Origin: Mesostigma viride | Lineage: Eukaryota; Streptophyta; Mesostigmatophyceae; Mesostigmatales; Mesostigmataceae | Direction of reading: 5' to 3' | Assembly: GCA_009746045.1 (NCBI GenBank) | Contig: RPFO01000366.1 | Span: 62,001 to 126,000 of the forward strand | Length of the DNA: 64,000 nt | Shown here: piece by piece, positions 29,799 to 40,300 of the stretch | How the letters are laid out: each line of letters starts with the position of its first letter | Numbering within the stretch: position 1 is the stretch's first letter | Notes under the pieces: model-generated | Told to the model about the DNA's origin: nothing | Databases searched by the model: none | The model's input: the letters and a program-made list of their open reading frames with translations, nothing else | Position numbers and translations under genes: made by a program

Positions 29799-30420
29799 AA
29801 CGGGATGGGGCGCTGAGTGGCGGGGAGCGGCGCCAGCAAAGGCAGGACGTGGGGCCTGCGGCGTCTCCCCAGCCGGGCCGGCAGGCGCGCGCACCACGAC
29901 CCGACCAGCGCCCGGCAGGCCCGCCGGGGCCACGGAGGAGGCAGTGCCCTATATATGTCGATGATGATTATACCAAGGTTTATGCTGTATAAATTTTCTT
30001 GTGCAGAACAAGCTCATGCTAATTAATGCATTTGCATTATATTAATGCTGCATGTTAATAACTTGTTTGCAAGGTCAATTTTGAAGGCGAAAGCGTGGCC
30101 GGGTCGGCAGCGAAGTCGCAGCCAGCGAACTGTATCGCTGAAGGCAAATGAAGCGCTGATTGCAAGCGGCTGCGAGTGCTGAAGTGATCGGGCAACTGCG
30201 AAAGTCGCCAGCGATCTGGAAAGAGCACGAGTATCGCTGTCAAGAGCGGGAGAGAGCACAAATGTCGCAAGCGGCTGTCAGAATTTGTCGCCATCGACAA
30301 TGAAGGTCTTCAAGGCAGCTGCTGAGCGTGTTGGGAGCGAAGGCTTCACCAGTGAGCAGTCGCCCCGGGCGCGAGTGTCGTGAACGACTGAATGCTATAA
30401 GCAACAACAAGAGGAGTTAC
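29799..30420. other. No gene recognised
   Basis: The first 150 bases are GC-rich and may be displaced LINE 5' sequence. Further right are TATA-like and AT-rich stretches. A short plus-strand frame near 29950-29990 (YVDDDYTKVYAV) faintly recalls a copia integrase but is too short to call. Confidence 0.35.
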
Positions 30421-31117
30421 AGTTAAAGCGCAATGTGTAGGGATAGATAGATTCCAATGCGCGCGGATAGATTCATCATGAGAATGGTTGGAATGGAGCT
30501 TGGTTAAAAATATAGGCTTACAGCACTCGTGCACGTGAGTGCTTAAACACGAGTTTGCCAAGTCAAGGCAACACACGTGAGGCGGGCTCGCAAGAGATCT
30601 AACCAGTTGGCACTGGCCTATTCTTTATATACTTGTGCACTGTGCTTTGCTAGGCCTGAGCAGCCTCGTAGGCCTGCTCAGTATTAACACCCCCGGTACA
30701 GTATTAACAACCTGTACAGCGTCCAGATCCTATACAGTAGGTATGCCATACAGGCACAGTGACCACAGAGTACAGTCCACAGTGATTATTGCGTCTGCAC
30801 CCAATAGTCCAGGACTAAGCCTGCGGTACCAACAGACCACAGGTTAAGGTTCCTATTTCCTGCGTACGACGTATTAATCCAATACCGTCGTAGGTTCAGC
30901 ACCTAATTCCTGTCAGCCCAGGAATTACTGTCGACCCCATATGTCGTCGGCACATATTCACGCACCACTTAGAAGAACAGCCGGCTCGCGCTGGCGCGCG
31001 ACCGGGAAGTCGGAACACCATAACTTTCTTGATACTTGTCGGAATGAACTCGTTCCGGTGTCGCTGGAATCGCAGAGATATGCCGAATCAGGAACACGCC
31101 AATGCGCTTAGCGTTAA
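30421..31117 (-). repeat. Copia-D 3' LTR
   Basis: Nearly identical to 51488-52186. In element orientation it ends CGCTTTAACT at 30421 and includes the block GAAAGTTATGGTGTTCCGA, comparable to AAAAGTTATGACGTTTCC in the Copia-B LTR. The outer start is uncertain (about TTAACGC at 31117). The few differences between the two copies, near 31000, 31068 and 31097, suggest moderate age. Confidence 0.75.
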
Positions 31118-31819
31118 GTCCAATCCTTTCTTTTCTTGAGCTGTAGCAGCTCACACAAGTCTACATACAAATACACACAATGGGTACTGGACATCTTCCC
31201 CGACTACAAGTCACAACCCACTGGGCATGACAGTCAGCTTGGATTCCTTATTATATGTACATAGCACCCATACTGGTTCAGGAGCACGAACAAATTACAA
31301 TGAGTCCCTATCCCTTCCTGGGAGGCTCGTTGTGTTACCCATGTACAAGAGGTTGGCCAACTGTGGCAGCCCATAGGTGTTCAGTGAAGAACTTGAGAAG
31401 TATGTACAACCTTCAGGACCTTAGGCGAAACCCCACAGATCACCCACAACAGCTCATCAGAAAACATTGCTGACCCCCAGACGGGAGTCGGCGCCGGTCT
31501 GCTGCCCCTTATAGAACCAGACACAACATCTACGCGAAGCACATGCAAAACCACAAGCTCCTATATACTCATTCCAACCGTGGAAAATCAGGGGACCTGT
31601 CGCCACCTCACCAGCATGGTGGATGGGTCAGCCAGTCCGTGAAACTCCGCCTTAAGACGGCACCAGGGAATCGAACCCCGCCCACAAACCACAAATCTGG
31701 GGAAACCTCAGACTGAGATGAAAACCCCAGATAGACATCTCTCCATCAGAGACAATGTCAGACATTCCCACACCAGAGACATGTCTCACCCCTCAAGGTG
31801 TGCTCAGGATAATGTACAA
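31118..31819 (-). other. Copia-D 3' untranslated region
   Basis: No coding frame. On the plus strand CCAGGGAATCGAACCCCGCCC lies near 31664-31684, the complement of the box B-like string in the Copia-B tail. That shared short string in otherwise unlike tails is the notable content. Confidence 0.55.
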
Positions 31820-32330
31820 TCAAGCTCCCAGCCTGATATCCAGAGACTTAAGCTCCAGCATTAACTCCTTTATGTACAAGCTGGACTGGATCCCCTCACA
31901 TATGGCCCTGCACTCTGCCACATCTGAACTGATACAGACCCTCTTCTGCAGTCTGCTGTACCAGCTGAACAAACTTGCCCTGCTCTGATAGAAAGCAAAC
32001 AGAGCAGCAGATCTCCCCCTGACCTTAGTGACCTGGCGAGCATCCATGGAACTGTCAACAAAGATCTCCAAGGTGTTAGGCTGGGCAAAGTCAATCCCAG
32101 ACAAAATCAGATCAGGGGTACTCTCCACCAACTGGGCTATGACGATCAAGGCTTCTCATCCTTAGCACCTCATCAGGCATTCTGCTGTGCATCATCAATG
32201 ATAGGGCCCACAGGTGGCAGCTAACAAACCACGCCCACATGCCTCTCAACTTGGGACATGTCGTGATAAGCACTAACATCTCTAGTGGCAAGGACCAAGG
32301 GATACATATCTGAAGCAAATCCAGCAAACA
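31820..32330 (-). pseudogene. Copia-D RT end and RNase H fragments
   Basis: 31820-32149 gives DFAQPNTLEIFVDSSMDAR, TKVRGRSAALF, SWYSRLQKRVCISSDVAEC, a clear RNase H matching Copia-A and Copia-B. Just upstream, 32112-32327 in another frame gives TCPKLRGMWAWF and MHSRMPDEVL, the linker before RNase H. At least one frameshift separates the two. Further upstream the similarity fades into 32331-33282. Confidence 0.85.
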
Positions 32331-33282
32331 ACGTAATGTTATTCTTAGGCTAGATTGTCCAGATCCCCTCTCGTAGGTCCTTCAGCCTGCCACATATGCC
32401 CTTATCCAGAGCACAGATCAACCCTCACATACAAACTGTACATGTCAGGCTGAAACTCATTCAGGAACAACCATACTGATAACCATGAAGCAACCATCAT
32501 TGCAGGGTACACATAAGCATCAGATGATAGAGGCACTGAGAAGAAAACCCCACCCAGGCTGAATAAGGCACCACACCGTGGAGCCAACCTTGGGCTACCT
32601 CGTGCACAGATCCATATCACATCTGACAGTGTAACACCCCGAGGTCAAACATCAGTAAGGGTTTTCAGTCCCTGAAACATGTCCTCAGACCAGCCAACTC
32701 CCATATCACCCTGGGAGAAACCAAATCCTAGGTTTTACAGCAAAACAGTCGTGGACAGAGTAAATCATCCCAAGATGAGCCAACTCCATAATGAGGAGAC
32801 AACCAAACTATATATGGTTTCACAGCATCACATCTGGGATCAATCATAACTTCCAGGCCAGCCAACTCCAAACTAGGAGGAAACCAAATCCTGTGGTTTT
32901 ACAGCAACACACCTGGGAACCATCACAACTTCCATATGCTGATTGTCATACAGCAATCAATCTGAACATGCACAGGCCAGGGACAGGGTTAACTGGAATC
33001 ACACATCCATCATCAGCAACTCACGTATGCAGATGCTGATCTGTATATACCCTCCACAGTCGGCCTTCAGCATTCAGCAGGTTTCAGATTGCTCTTGAAG
33101 CATCCTCTGCAGGCTCCATAGTCCCGGACCTTGTAGACTGGAAATTTTCTTCAGGAAGCTTGTGCCAACCCTTCAAACATAATCTGGTTTCTGCTCCATC
33201 TGGTAGCCAACTTTAAACATGCTGCACTGTTCCAACATTTTCTTTCTTTTTGAAGACATAATAATTCCCCAAAGCAGCATGG
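32331..33282 (-). other. Decayed Copia-D interior; no readable gene
   Basis: Lies between the RNase H fragments and the gypsy insertion, where RT coding sequence is expected. I see only short frames and no intact motif. It ends at the target duplication TTGCT (33283-33287). Confidence 0.45.
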
Positions 33283-33287
33283 TTGCT

Positions 33288-33976
33288 TGTTGCGAACCCG
33301 ACCCTTTGGAACGGGCGCAACAATGGAATAAATTATGTATTTTGGCTTGTTGTCATAGTCCGTAGGACTTTGGGATTCATTTCGGGACTTAATTTGGGAA
33401 TTGTCCCTTGGTCAGGATTTTTGTATGGAACTATGATAGTTTGTGTGATTCGGACCGGTTATTTTGGGCCTAGGTTGATGTTCGAGATCTTCTAGAGCTA
33501 GTAGGCCGGTGCATTCGCGCCGCGCTGCGTACTTTACAGCTGGTTGAGATATTGTACTCATGCGTGGATTCTGTAGCCAGCTGGCGGGGGTCGATGTCGA
33601 CCCGAGGATCTTGTGTGGACTGCATGCTTTGGAATTCGCTGGAAGGTCGGCGCCATGTCGGCGCCCCTTGCCAGCTTGGTGGCAGACCTAGGTGAAATTG
33701 GTCCGAGGACGAGAGTCTCGTCCTCTTGGTTCGGAATAAAGTGTGTGTTATCACCTGTCTGAACCTGGGGCATAATTCCAACTGCATTTGGTGGCTCTAT
33801 CCTGAATGTGGGTTGTGTAGATTAATGCAATATTAATCACCGTGAGCCGTAGCAGTGTAAATGCCGCAACTGCTCCGTTAATACCACTCCCGGAGAGTGG
33901 TGAGCGGTTGACCCAGATTTCCATATTAACCACCCTAACATAGGATCTTTCGCACGACCCGGATGGGTTCGTTACA
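33288..33976 (+). repeat. Gypsy-1 5' LTR
   Basis: TG...CA ends; differs from the 3' LTR at only a few places, e.g. AAATTATG against AAATGATG and a 5-bp TTATC present here near 33748 but absent from the other copy. Confidence 0.95.
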
Positions 33977-34612
33977 CTGGTTATCGGAGGTTAGGTTAGG
34001 GGAGTTTAGAATGGCGGCCCGGAGCCGTGCGTAACCTAGGCAAGGCATCGAGCTGAACGGGTTCAGCCAGCCCAGCAAAGGGGTGCTGATCGAGCCCGGG
34101 GTCGTCATAGCCGCCAGCGTCGCAGCCAGGGGCGCCATCCTAAACCGCCTAGCCCATCGTTGGGTGTTCAAGGACGCTAGACGTCCATGAGCGAGGTAAG
34201 AAGTTAGAGATTCTAGGATTTCCTTCTTGCCCTTCCCGTCTTACCCACGCGCGTAGAAACGGGGTTTCTGTTTTCTGTCGTGCTCTTTATTCATGTTTGT
34301 GCTTGTTGGTGAATGGGTCGCCCCGGAGGCAGACCTTCGTGAGCTGTGGGCGGACCCCCGGAGGGCAACGCTGCTTACAGCTCGAGGGTAGTCACCGGCT
34401 GGCCGTTGCCTTACTGTGTTGCCGGTGGCTGTACCTCAACGTTTTTCGTACTGTCTGTGAACGTCCTGTTTCTGCCTTGTGTTTCTCTCTCGCTGTGAGC
34501 ACGTCACCTGCACGTAGAGGTAACCTGGGTGGGCTTTCCTTCCTTTCTTTCCCCTTCCTGCATTGCCTGCTGTAATACCATGTGATATTGCTTTATACCT
34601 AATCGGTAGTTC
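33977..34612 (+). other. Gypsy-1 leader
   Basis: Contains the primer-site candidate at 33978 and, at 34187-34200, ATGAGCGAGGTAAG: a short ATG frame running into a strong-looking splice donor (GAG/GTAAG). A spliced leader is possible. No long frame. Confidence 0.5.
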
Positions 34613-34984
34613 ATGGGAACCTCTCGCAGCAGACGTAATAATGAAGGAGGATATAGACGTATTAATCAAGGAGGTAGATCCCAATACCTATACTATGCAG
34701 TAGCACACGACGGGGCCACAGGCCAACCAGGAATTTTCTATAGTTGGGCTGCGTGTAGTAATCATATTAAGGATAAAGTCTTACACCCAGCGTCGTTAGC
34801 TAGATGGCAGGGATTTAATACATTAGCGGAGGCAGATCAGTTTATTAGGATAATATGCCCCTCCCAGAAGGGCTGCACCAGCATAGGCGTGTCACCCAGA
34901 TCCCAGCACAGGATGTGTTGCGTGCACTGGAGCAGCTTCACCTGGGCCCATCCTCTAGGGCATAAGCCCCACTATCACTACTAG
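34613..34984 (+). CDS. Gypsy-1 small ORF with RNase H1-type hybrid-binding (viroplasmin-like) domain
   Basis: 123 codons from ATG 34613 in the 5' leader, ahead of gag. Residues about 26-84 match the RNase H1 N-terminal domain pattern: YYAVAHDG, then GIFYSWAACSNHI, then ARWQGFNTLAEADQFIR. The key Trp, Cys and the closing EA..F are in place. In RNase H1 this fold grips RNA/DNA hybrids; in plant pararetroviruses a related fold occurs in the inclusion-body protein. The N-terminus is Arg/Asn/Gly-rich and the tail is Cys/His-rich. It is separate from the RNase H in Pol. A role in binding the hybrid intermediate or in translation of the later ORFs is inference. I know of no standard gypsy element with such an ORF in this position. 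Confidence 0.75.
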   Translation: MGTSRSRRNNEGGYRRINQGGRSQYLYYAVAHDGATGQPGIFYSWAACSNHIKDKVLHPASLARWQGFNTLAEADQFIRIICPSQKGCTSIGVSPRSQHRMCCVHWSSFTWAHPLGHKPHYHY

Positions 34985-35149
34985 ATACCAGTATATAGTG
35001 ATACTAACTACTAGCTTAGCTACAATAGTTAGCAGATAATATATAATTACTATTAGAAGTAGTTGTGGCTTCCTCTTCTCTCTCTTGCTTGCCTGTGTTG
35101 GGGAGGTATTGTGTAAGGTACTGGTGCTGGTACGGTACTCGGGCCCAAA

Positions 35150-37360
35150 ATGCCTAAGAAGCGAGGTGGTGGTAAAGCACAGCCCCCGGAGGGCCGTAGA
35201 GAGACACAGTCCCCGGAGGACAATAGCAGGGAAGAACAGGAAATAGCTAGCACGGCTAGTCGGAGTTCCAGTGGGTCCCGGAGATCCGAGGCAGCCGCTA
35301 GGGTTACCGCACAACGGCAGACGACTCTTGAGACGCAGCTAGAACAAGCTGCCCTAGGGTTTGGTCAGCAACAGCAGTCGCCGCAGCGACAGCATCAGCC
35401 TCAGCAGTCGCCGCAGCGACAGCATCAGTCTCAGCAGTCGCCGCAGCGACAGCAGCAGTCGCAGCAGCAGCAGCAGCAGTCGGAGCAACAGCGACAGCCC
35501 CAGCAGCAATCGCGGCCACGACCGACTGAGCATCTGGGCGAATGGAACAGGGTACCTCCCACGCAGCGACCACCATCCGTGGAAGTTGTGCCGGAGGAAG
35601 ATGAAGATATAGAGGTCGCTTTTAGCCCGGTAGCTAGCTCGCCGTTCGCTCCGCCGCCTGAGTTCGTGCAGCCCTCTCAATTGGGGGCATACGCGCGTGG
35701 CCGCCCGAGCCTGACTCACCCTTGGGCAGGGCGTGGCCGCGGCGGGCCGGGGCCGGGCCCTGGAAGGGATCCCCGTCGGGTCTCCTTTGGAGCGCACGAG
35801 AGCTGGTCCAGACCCCCACCGCAGACGTCAGGGTCGGCCCACGTGCAGTACGATCCCGAGGAGGAGGACTATGCTCCCCCGGGCCCCTTTCCTTACGTAT
35901 CCACCTCCCTCCCAGCAAGGAGCGCGCCCACCAACGCTAACTTCAGCCGGCTGCCCCTGGATGACCCCGGTTATGAGCATCCCACGTCCGTTCGCGTTCG
36001 GCGTGAGTCGGCCCCCTTTGCGTCACAACGGATGTCCGCTGACTACGCGCCCCGCCGAGTATCCGGCGACTTCGATCCCGAGCGTGCGGAGGACACCTTC
36101 GTGTCCCAACGTGGGCATGACCAAACTGCAGGAAGGGGTTCGCACCAGGAGATGCGGACGCGGTGTCACCATCCCCTCACCTTTTCTAGCCCCGCGTACT
36201 GCAGCAAGGGTGGCCCCCTGCGACCTGACCCTGTCAAGGCGCCGCCTATGCCAGATTTTAAGGCGGTGCCCAAGCTCCATGCGGGCATGACTCCCCGTGA
36301 GATTGACGAGTGGGCTCGTATGTGGCAACAGTTGTACACTGTATGGTGTGAACACCATGAGTGGCAGCTGGCCACCAAGGTTCTGATCCCCTACGTGGTG
36401 GTGAAGTGTATGGACCCATCAGTGGTCGGGATGCTTAACGTTGAGAGTGTGGCGGCCCAGTCATACCCGCAGACGGTCGAGGAACTGCACGAGCGCATCC
36501 GGCGCAAGCTCATCCCTCCCGGCTATCGACTGACCGAGCGGTTTGAGTTCGGCCGCCTACGTCAGGGCAACACTGACTTGGCGGAGTTCCTCACCACTTT
36601 TGATTCCTTTGCGGCGCGGTTGACCGGGGACCTGACGTGGACCGAGTACAAGATTCGGTTTTTGGAGGCCATCCATCCCGACCTCCTCGCTGAGGTTAAG
36701 AAGCACTATGCCGAGGTTCCCTGGGACAAGCTTGACATCCACGCTGTCCAGCAGTACCTTCTACAGGTGGCCGACGTCGTCAAGCAGCCGCGCTACACCA
36801 GCACCCGCCGGTTCGCCTCATCCACGATGACACGCCGTGTCCACTTCACTGAGGTGGAACCCGACCCGTCGGAGGGGGAGGAGTCCAATGACGACGAGCA
36901 GCCGGCTGCCCAACTGCACGCCATCGATGCGTCCAAAGCCCGCTGTTTCATGTGTCACGAGGTCGGGCACCTCAAGAAGGATTGCCCGCGCCTCAAGGCG
37001 CGCACCAGCACGGCGACGGAGGCCACCAAGGAGGCCCCCAAGTTTTCTGGTCCCGCCTTTGAGAGGCGCCCAGCGCCGGCAGCGCGGGATGCTCGCCCGC
37101 GCAACGCAGGCGCGCGGGCTGCCAAGCTGCGCGACGCGCGCACGCAGCCCAACCAGTTCCAGACACCCCGCTTCCCAGCATCGTTCTCTCGGACAGTGCG
37201 CGAGCTCAATGAGATCCTGGCGCAGCAACAGGCGTCCGAGGCTGGAGGTGACGAGTATGAGGCGCTCAACCCCGGCGACGACGACGACTCGGATGAGGGG
37301 GAAGGGGGGACCGGAAGGTCGGACGAGGCGGCCTCCCGGCCCCGCGATCCTCGCGCGTAG
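35150..37360 (+). CDS. gag: Gypsy-1 Gag
   Basis: 736 codons from ATG 35150 (MPKKRGGGKAQP). Residues about 65-125 are a Gln-rich tandem repeat of the unit QQSPQRQH. A long Pro/Arg-rich stretch follows. The capsid-like core starts near VPKLHAGMTPREIDEWARMW (about 370-535) and shows WTEYKIRFLEAI. A zinc knuckle CFMCHEVGHLKKDCP lies at about 598-612 (nucleotides 36943-36986), followed by an acidic C-terminus. It would form the particle and package RNA. The stop TAG at 37358-37360 overlaps the pol frame, which is -1 relative to gag and open from 37294, so Pol may be made by -1 frameshifting; no perfect slippery heptamer is in register. Confidence 0.92.
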   Translation: MPKKRGGGKAQPPEGRRETQSPEDNSREEQEIASTASRSSSGSRRSEAAARVTAQRQTTLETQLEQAALGFGQQQQSPQRQHQPQQSPQRQHQSQQSPQRQQQSQQQQQQSEQQRQPQQQSRPRPTEHLGEWNRVPPTQRPPSVEVVPEEDEDIEVAFSPVASSPFAPPPEFVQPSQLGAYARGRPSLTHPWAGRGRGGPGPGPGRDPRRVSFGAHESWSRPPPQTSGSAHVQYDPEEEDYAPPGPFPYVSTSLPARSAPTNANFSRLPLDDPGYEHPTSVRVRRESAPFASQRMSADYAPRRVSGDFDPERAEDTFVSQRGHDQTAGRGSHQEMRTRCHHPLTFSSPAYCSKGGPLRPDPVKAPPMPDFKAVPKLHAGMTPREIDEWARMWQQLYTVWCEHHEWQLATKVLIPYVVVKCMDPSVVGMLNVESVAAQSYPQTVEELHERIRRKLIPPGYRLTERFEFGRLRQGNTDLAEFLTTFDSFAARLTGDLTWTEYKIRFLEAIHPDLLAEVKKHYAEVPWDKLDIHAVQQYLLQVADVVKQPRYTSTRRFASSTMTRRVHFTEVEPDPSEGEESNDDEQPAAQLHAIDASKARCFMCHEVGHLKKDCPRLKARTSTATEATKEAPKFSGPAFERRPAPAARDARPRNAGARAAKLRDARTQPNQFQTPRFPASFSRTVRELNEILAQQQASEAGGDEYEALNPGDDDDSDEGEGGTGRSDEAASRPRDPRA

Positions 37361-40300
37361 TGCCCCTTCCCACAGGGGTAGAAGTAGGAGTAGACTTAGT
37401 CAACCAGGTAGAACAGCCGCCTGCACCGGATGTGGGCGCGGCCACCCCTGAGGCCGATGTAGCGTTAGTCAATAATGTAGATAGGACGGGCGGGCAGGCC
37501 CCAGCGGTCTCCTTGCCCTCTTCAGATGCAGGCGTGTCGGCGACCGCGGTCGACCCCGCTTCAGCCAATAGTGTAGATAGGTCTAGCGGACAGGCCCCGG
37601 AGGCCTCGCCGCCCTATGCTTCACCAAGCACCAGAACACTTTTAATCTTCAGTGGTGGACTGGCGCTCCCTACCACCACACTTGACCCGTTTCTGAAGGA
37701 GAAGACGATCCTGGATGTTAAGTTTATGGTGGATACGGGGGCGACCACATCCTTTATCCATGAGGCCCTTGTGCGACGCGCTGGCTACACGATTCGACCA
37801 CACCCGACGCCCATCAACGTCCGGTATGCCGATGGTAACAAGCACCCGTCACCTGGCCTCGTGGACCTCAAGGCGGTTGTCCAGGGCATACCAGTGGAGG
37901 TAACAGCCACAGTGGCGCCGCTGGGCGCCGCTGACATCATCCTGGGCGTTGATTGGCAGGACGCCCAGGACGTGACGATCAGTGTCAAGCGACGGGTGGT
38001 TTGGTTCCCTGATGGCTCCTTCTGGTGCCCACGGCACGAGTATCTGGCGCACGGCACCGAGGTGCACAACGTTCAGCACGACGCGGGGCCCGAGAAGCCA
38101 CGACGCCATGCATCTCAGATGCTGATGAGCAGCAAGACGCTCGCGCGCAACCTGCAGAAGGGCAAGGAGTACTACATGTACCGCCTTGACTCTGTGCCCC
38201 TGCTTGAGGAGCTGCTGGAGATCGGCACCGACTTCACTGACGACGAGATCGCGCGCTACAACGCCATCCTGGCCAAGCGGGAGAAGCTGTTCGACGAGTC
38301 TACACCGCAGTTTCCCCCGCCCCGTTCTGTGCTGCACCATATCCGCCTCAAGGAAGGCTTCGGGCCCACCACGTCCCCGATGTACCGGATGGGGCCAGTC
38401 GAGCTGATGGAGCTCAAGAAGATCCTGATGGCCCTCCTTGAGCGTGGTCTGATTGAGCCCAGTAACAGCCCTTTCTCCGCTGGGGTACTCCTAGTGCCCA
38501 AGCCTGGGGGCAAGTGGCGGCTCGTCACCGACTACAGGAAGCTCAACGCGATCACTGTCAAGTCCAAGTACCCGCTCCCGCGCATTGATGACATCTTCAA
38601 TCGAGTGCAGGGCGCCACCTGCTTCACGGTGATCGACTGCGCCGATGGGTTTTGGCAGCTCCGCATCGCTGAAGAGGACTGTCACAAGACGGCCTTCAAT
38701 ACGCCATACGGACACTACCAGTTCCGTGTGGCGGCGATGGGGCTTTGCAACTCACCAGCCAGCTTCCAGATGCTCATGAACGACATCTTGCGGCCCGTCA
38801 TGGGGACTGCACACCTGCCACAGGTATCCAGTGACCTGCGCGACCCTCGCAAGGGGGACAAGCCGCCCTGGTCCTGGAAACGCACTTGCGCTTTGGCCTA
38901 TCTGGATGACATCCTCGTGTACTCCAAGACCTTCGAGGAGCACCTGGAGGACGTCGATACGGTCCTGCGCATTATGGAGGACGAGCATCTCTCGGCCCGC
39001 AGGGCTAAGGTCCGTGCGGGGCGCAGCGTCCCGTTCCTGGGCCACACGCTTTCAGCGGCAGGCGTGGCCACGGACCCGGAGAAGATCGCCTCTGTCCAAC
39101 AGTGGCCAGCTCCGACAGACGTGAAGGGCGTGCGTAGCTTTCTGGGGATTGCGTCATACTATCGACGCTTCATCCCCCGGTTTGCCACGATCGCGTCGCC
39201 CATCAACGCTCTCCTCAAGAAGGGCGTATCCTTCGTCTGGTCGGCACAGTGCCAGCAGGCCTTTGAGGCCCTCAAGGCCAGTTTGACCGCGGCACCCGTG
39301 CTCGTGCTCCCAGACCCGTCCCTTCCTTTTGTGGTTGCGACGGATGCGAGCAAGGTGGCTATCGGCGGGGTCCTCTTGCAGGACCAAGGCAAGGGCTTGC
39401 AACCGGTTGAGTACATCTCCCGCACAATGATCCCCGCCGAGCGGAACTATCCGGTCCACCAGCAAGAGCTGTTGGCTGTGGTCTACTGTTGCCACACATG
39501 GCGCCACCACCTGTTGGGCGCGCAGTTTGATGTTGCAGTCAGCGAGACAGGGGACCTCGACCCCGCCCGTTTGATTATTCACACCGACCATAGGCCCCTG
39601 ACCCACCTCTTGACGCAGCCAAATCTGACGCCCCGTCAGGCCAGGTGGATGGAGTACCTTTCCCAGTTTGCCCCTTTTAAGATCCAGTATGTGAAGGGTG
39701 CGGACAACGTGGTGCCCGACGCCCTCTCCCGTCGTGCTGACTACTGGTTCTATGAGGACATGGGGGTGCTCCATACCACCTGTGAGGAGGCGCCTGGCGC
39801 CCCGCTCTACGATGACCTCCCACGGTCGCCGCGGGCGCGCCACCTGTTTCACATGAGTCATACCACTCCGGATGCCTTGTCGCCCCCCGATGGCGACGAC
39901 GACCAGCGCGTGGACGCGCGGTCCCCCGGGGAAGGGGAGGGGTCCCACACACGGGTTCCCCTTGGCGCTGTGGCTCAGGCTATTTTTCATCTGGAACCTC
40001 TTGGATCCCCGGTGGTCGTGTCTGAGTACCTACACTCGGCGCTGGACCAACCGGAGGAGGAGGACGAGGCCGATGCGTATACGGTCACTTCCCCCCTGGA
40101 GATGCTGATCAGCCGCTTCACGGTTACCGAGCCGGCCGCCTTGGAGGTGATCAAGTCACACCCCAAGATGATGGGTAGGCTCCCGTGCAAGTTCCAAGAG
40201 GGTCGCCTATACGTCATGGTGCGCCCGGACACGTGGCGCCTCTACATACCCGAGCTCTGTCGAGCAGCCTTGCTCCACGAGCTCCACGACTCCCTAGTCG

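Noticed and set aside
29948-29992. Copia integrase fragment YVDDDYTKVYAV
   Set aside because: Fourteen codons with no supporting motif on either side.
37294-37360. A canonical -1 slippery heptamer in the gypsy gag-pol overlap
   Set aside because: The G run near 37304 is not in the X XXY YYZ register relative to gag; the overlap exists but the mechanism is unproven.
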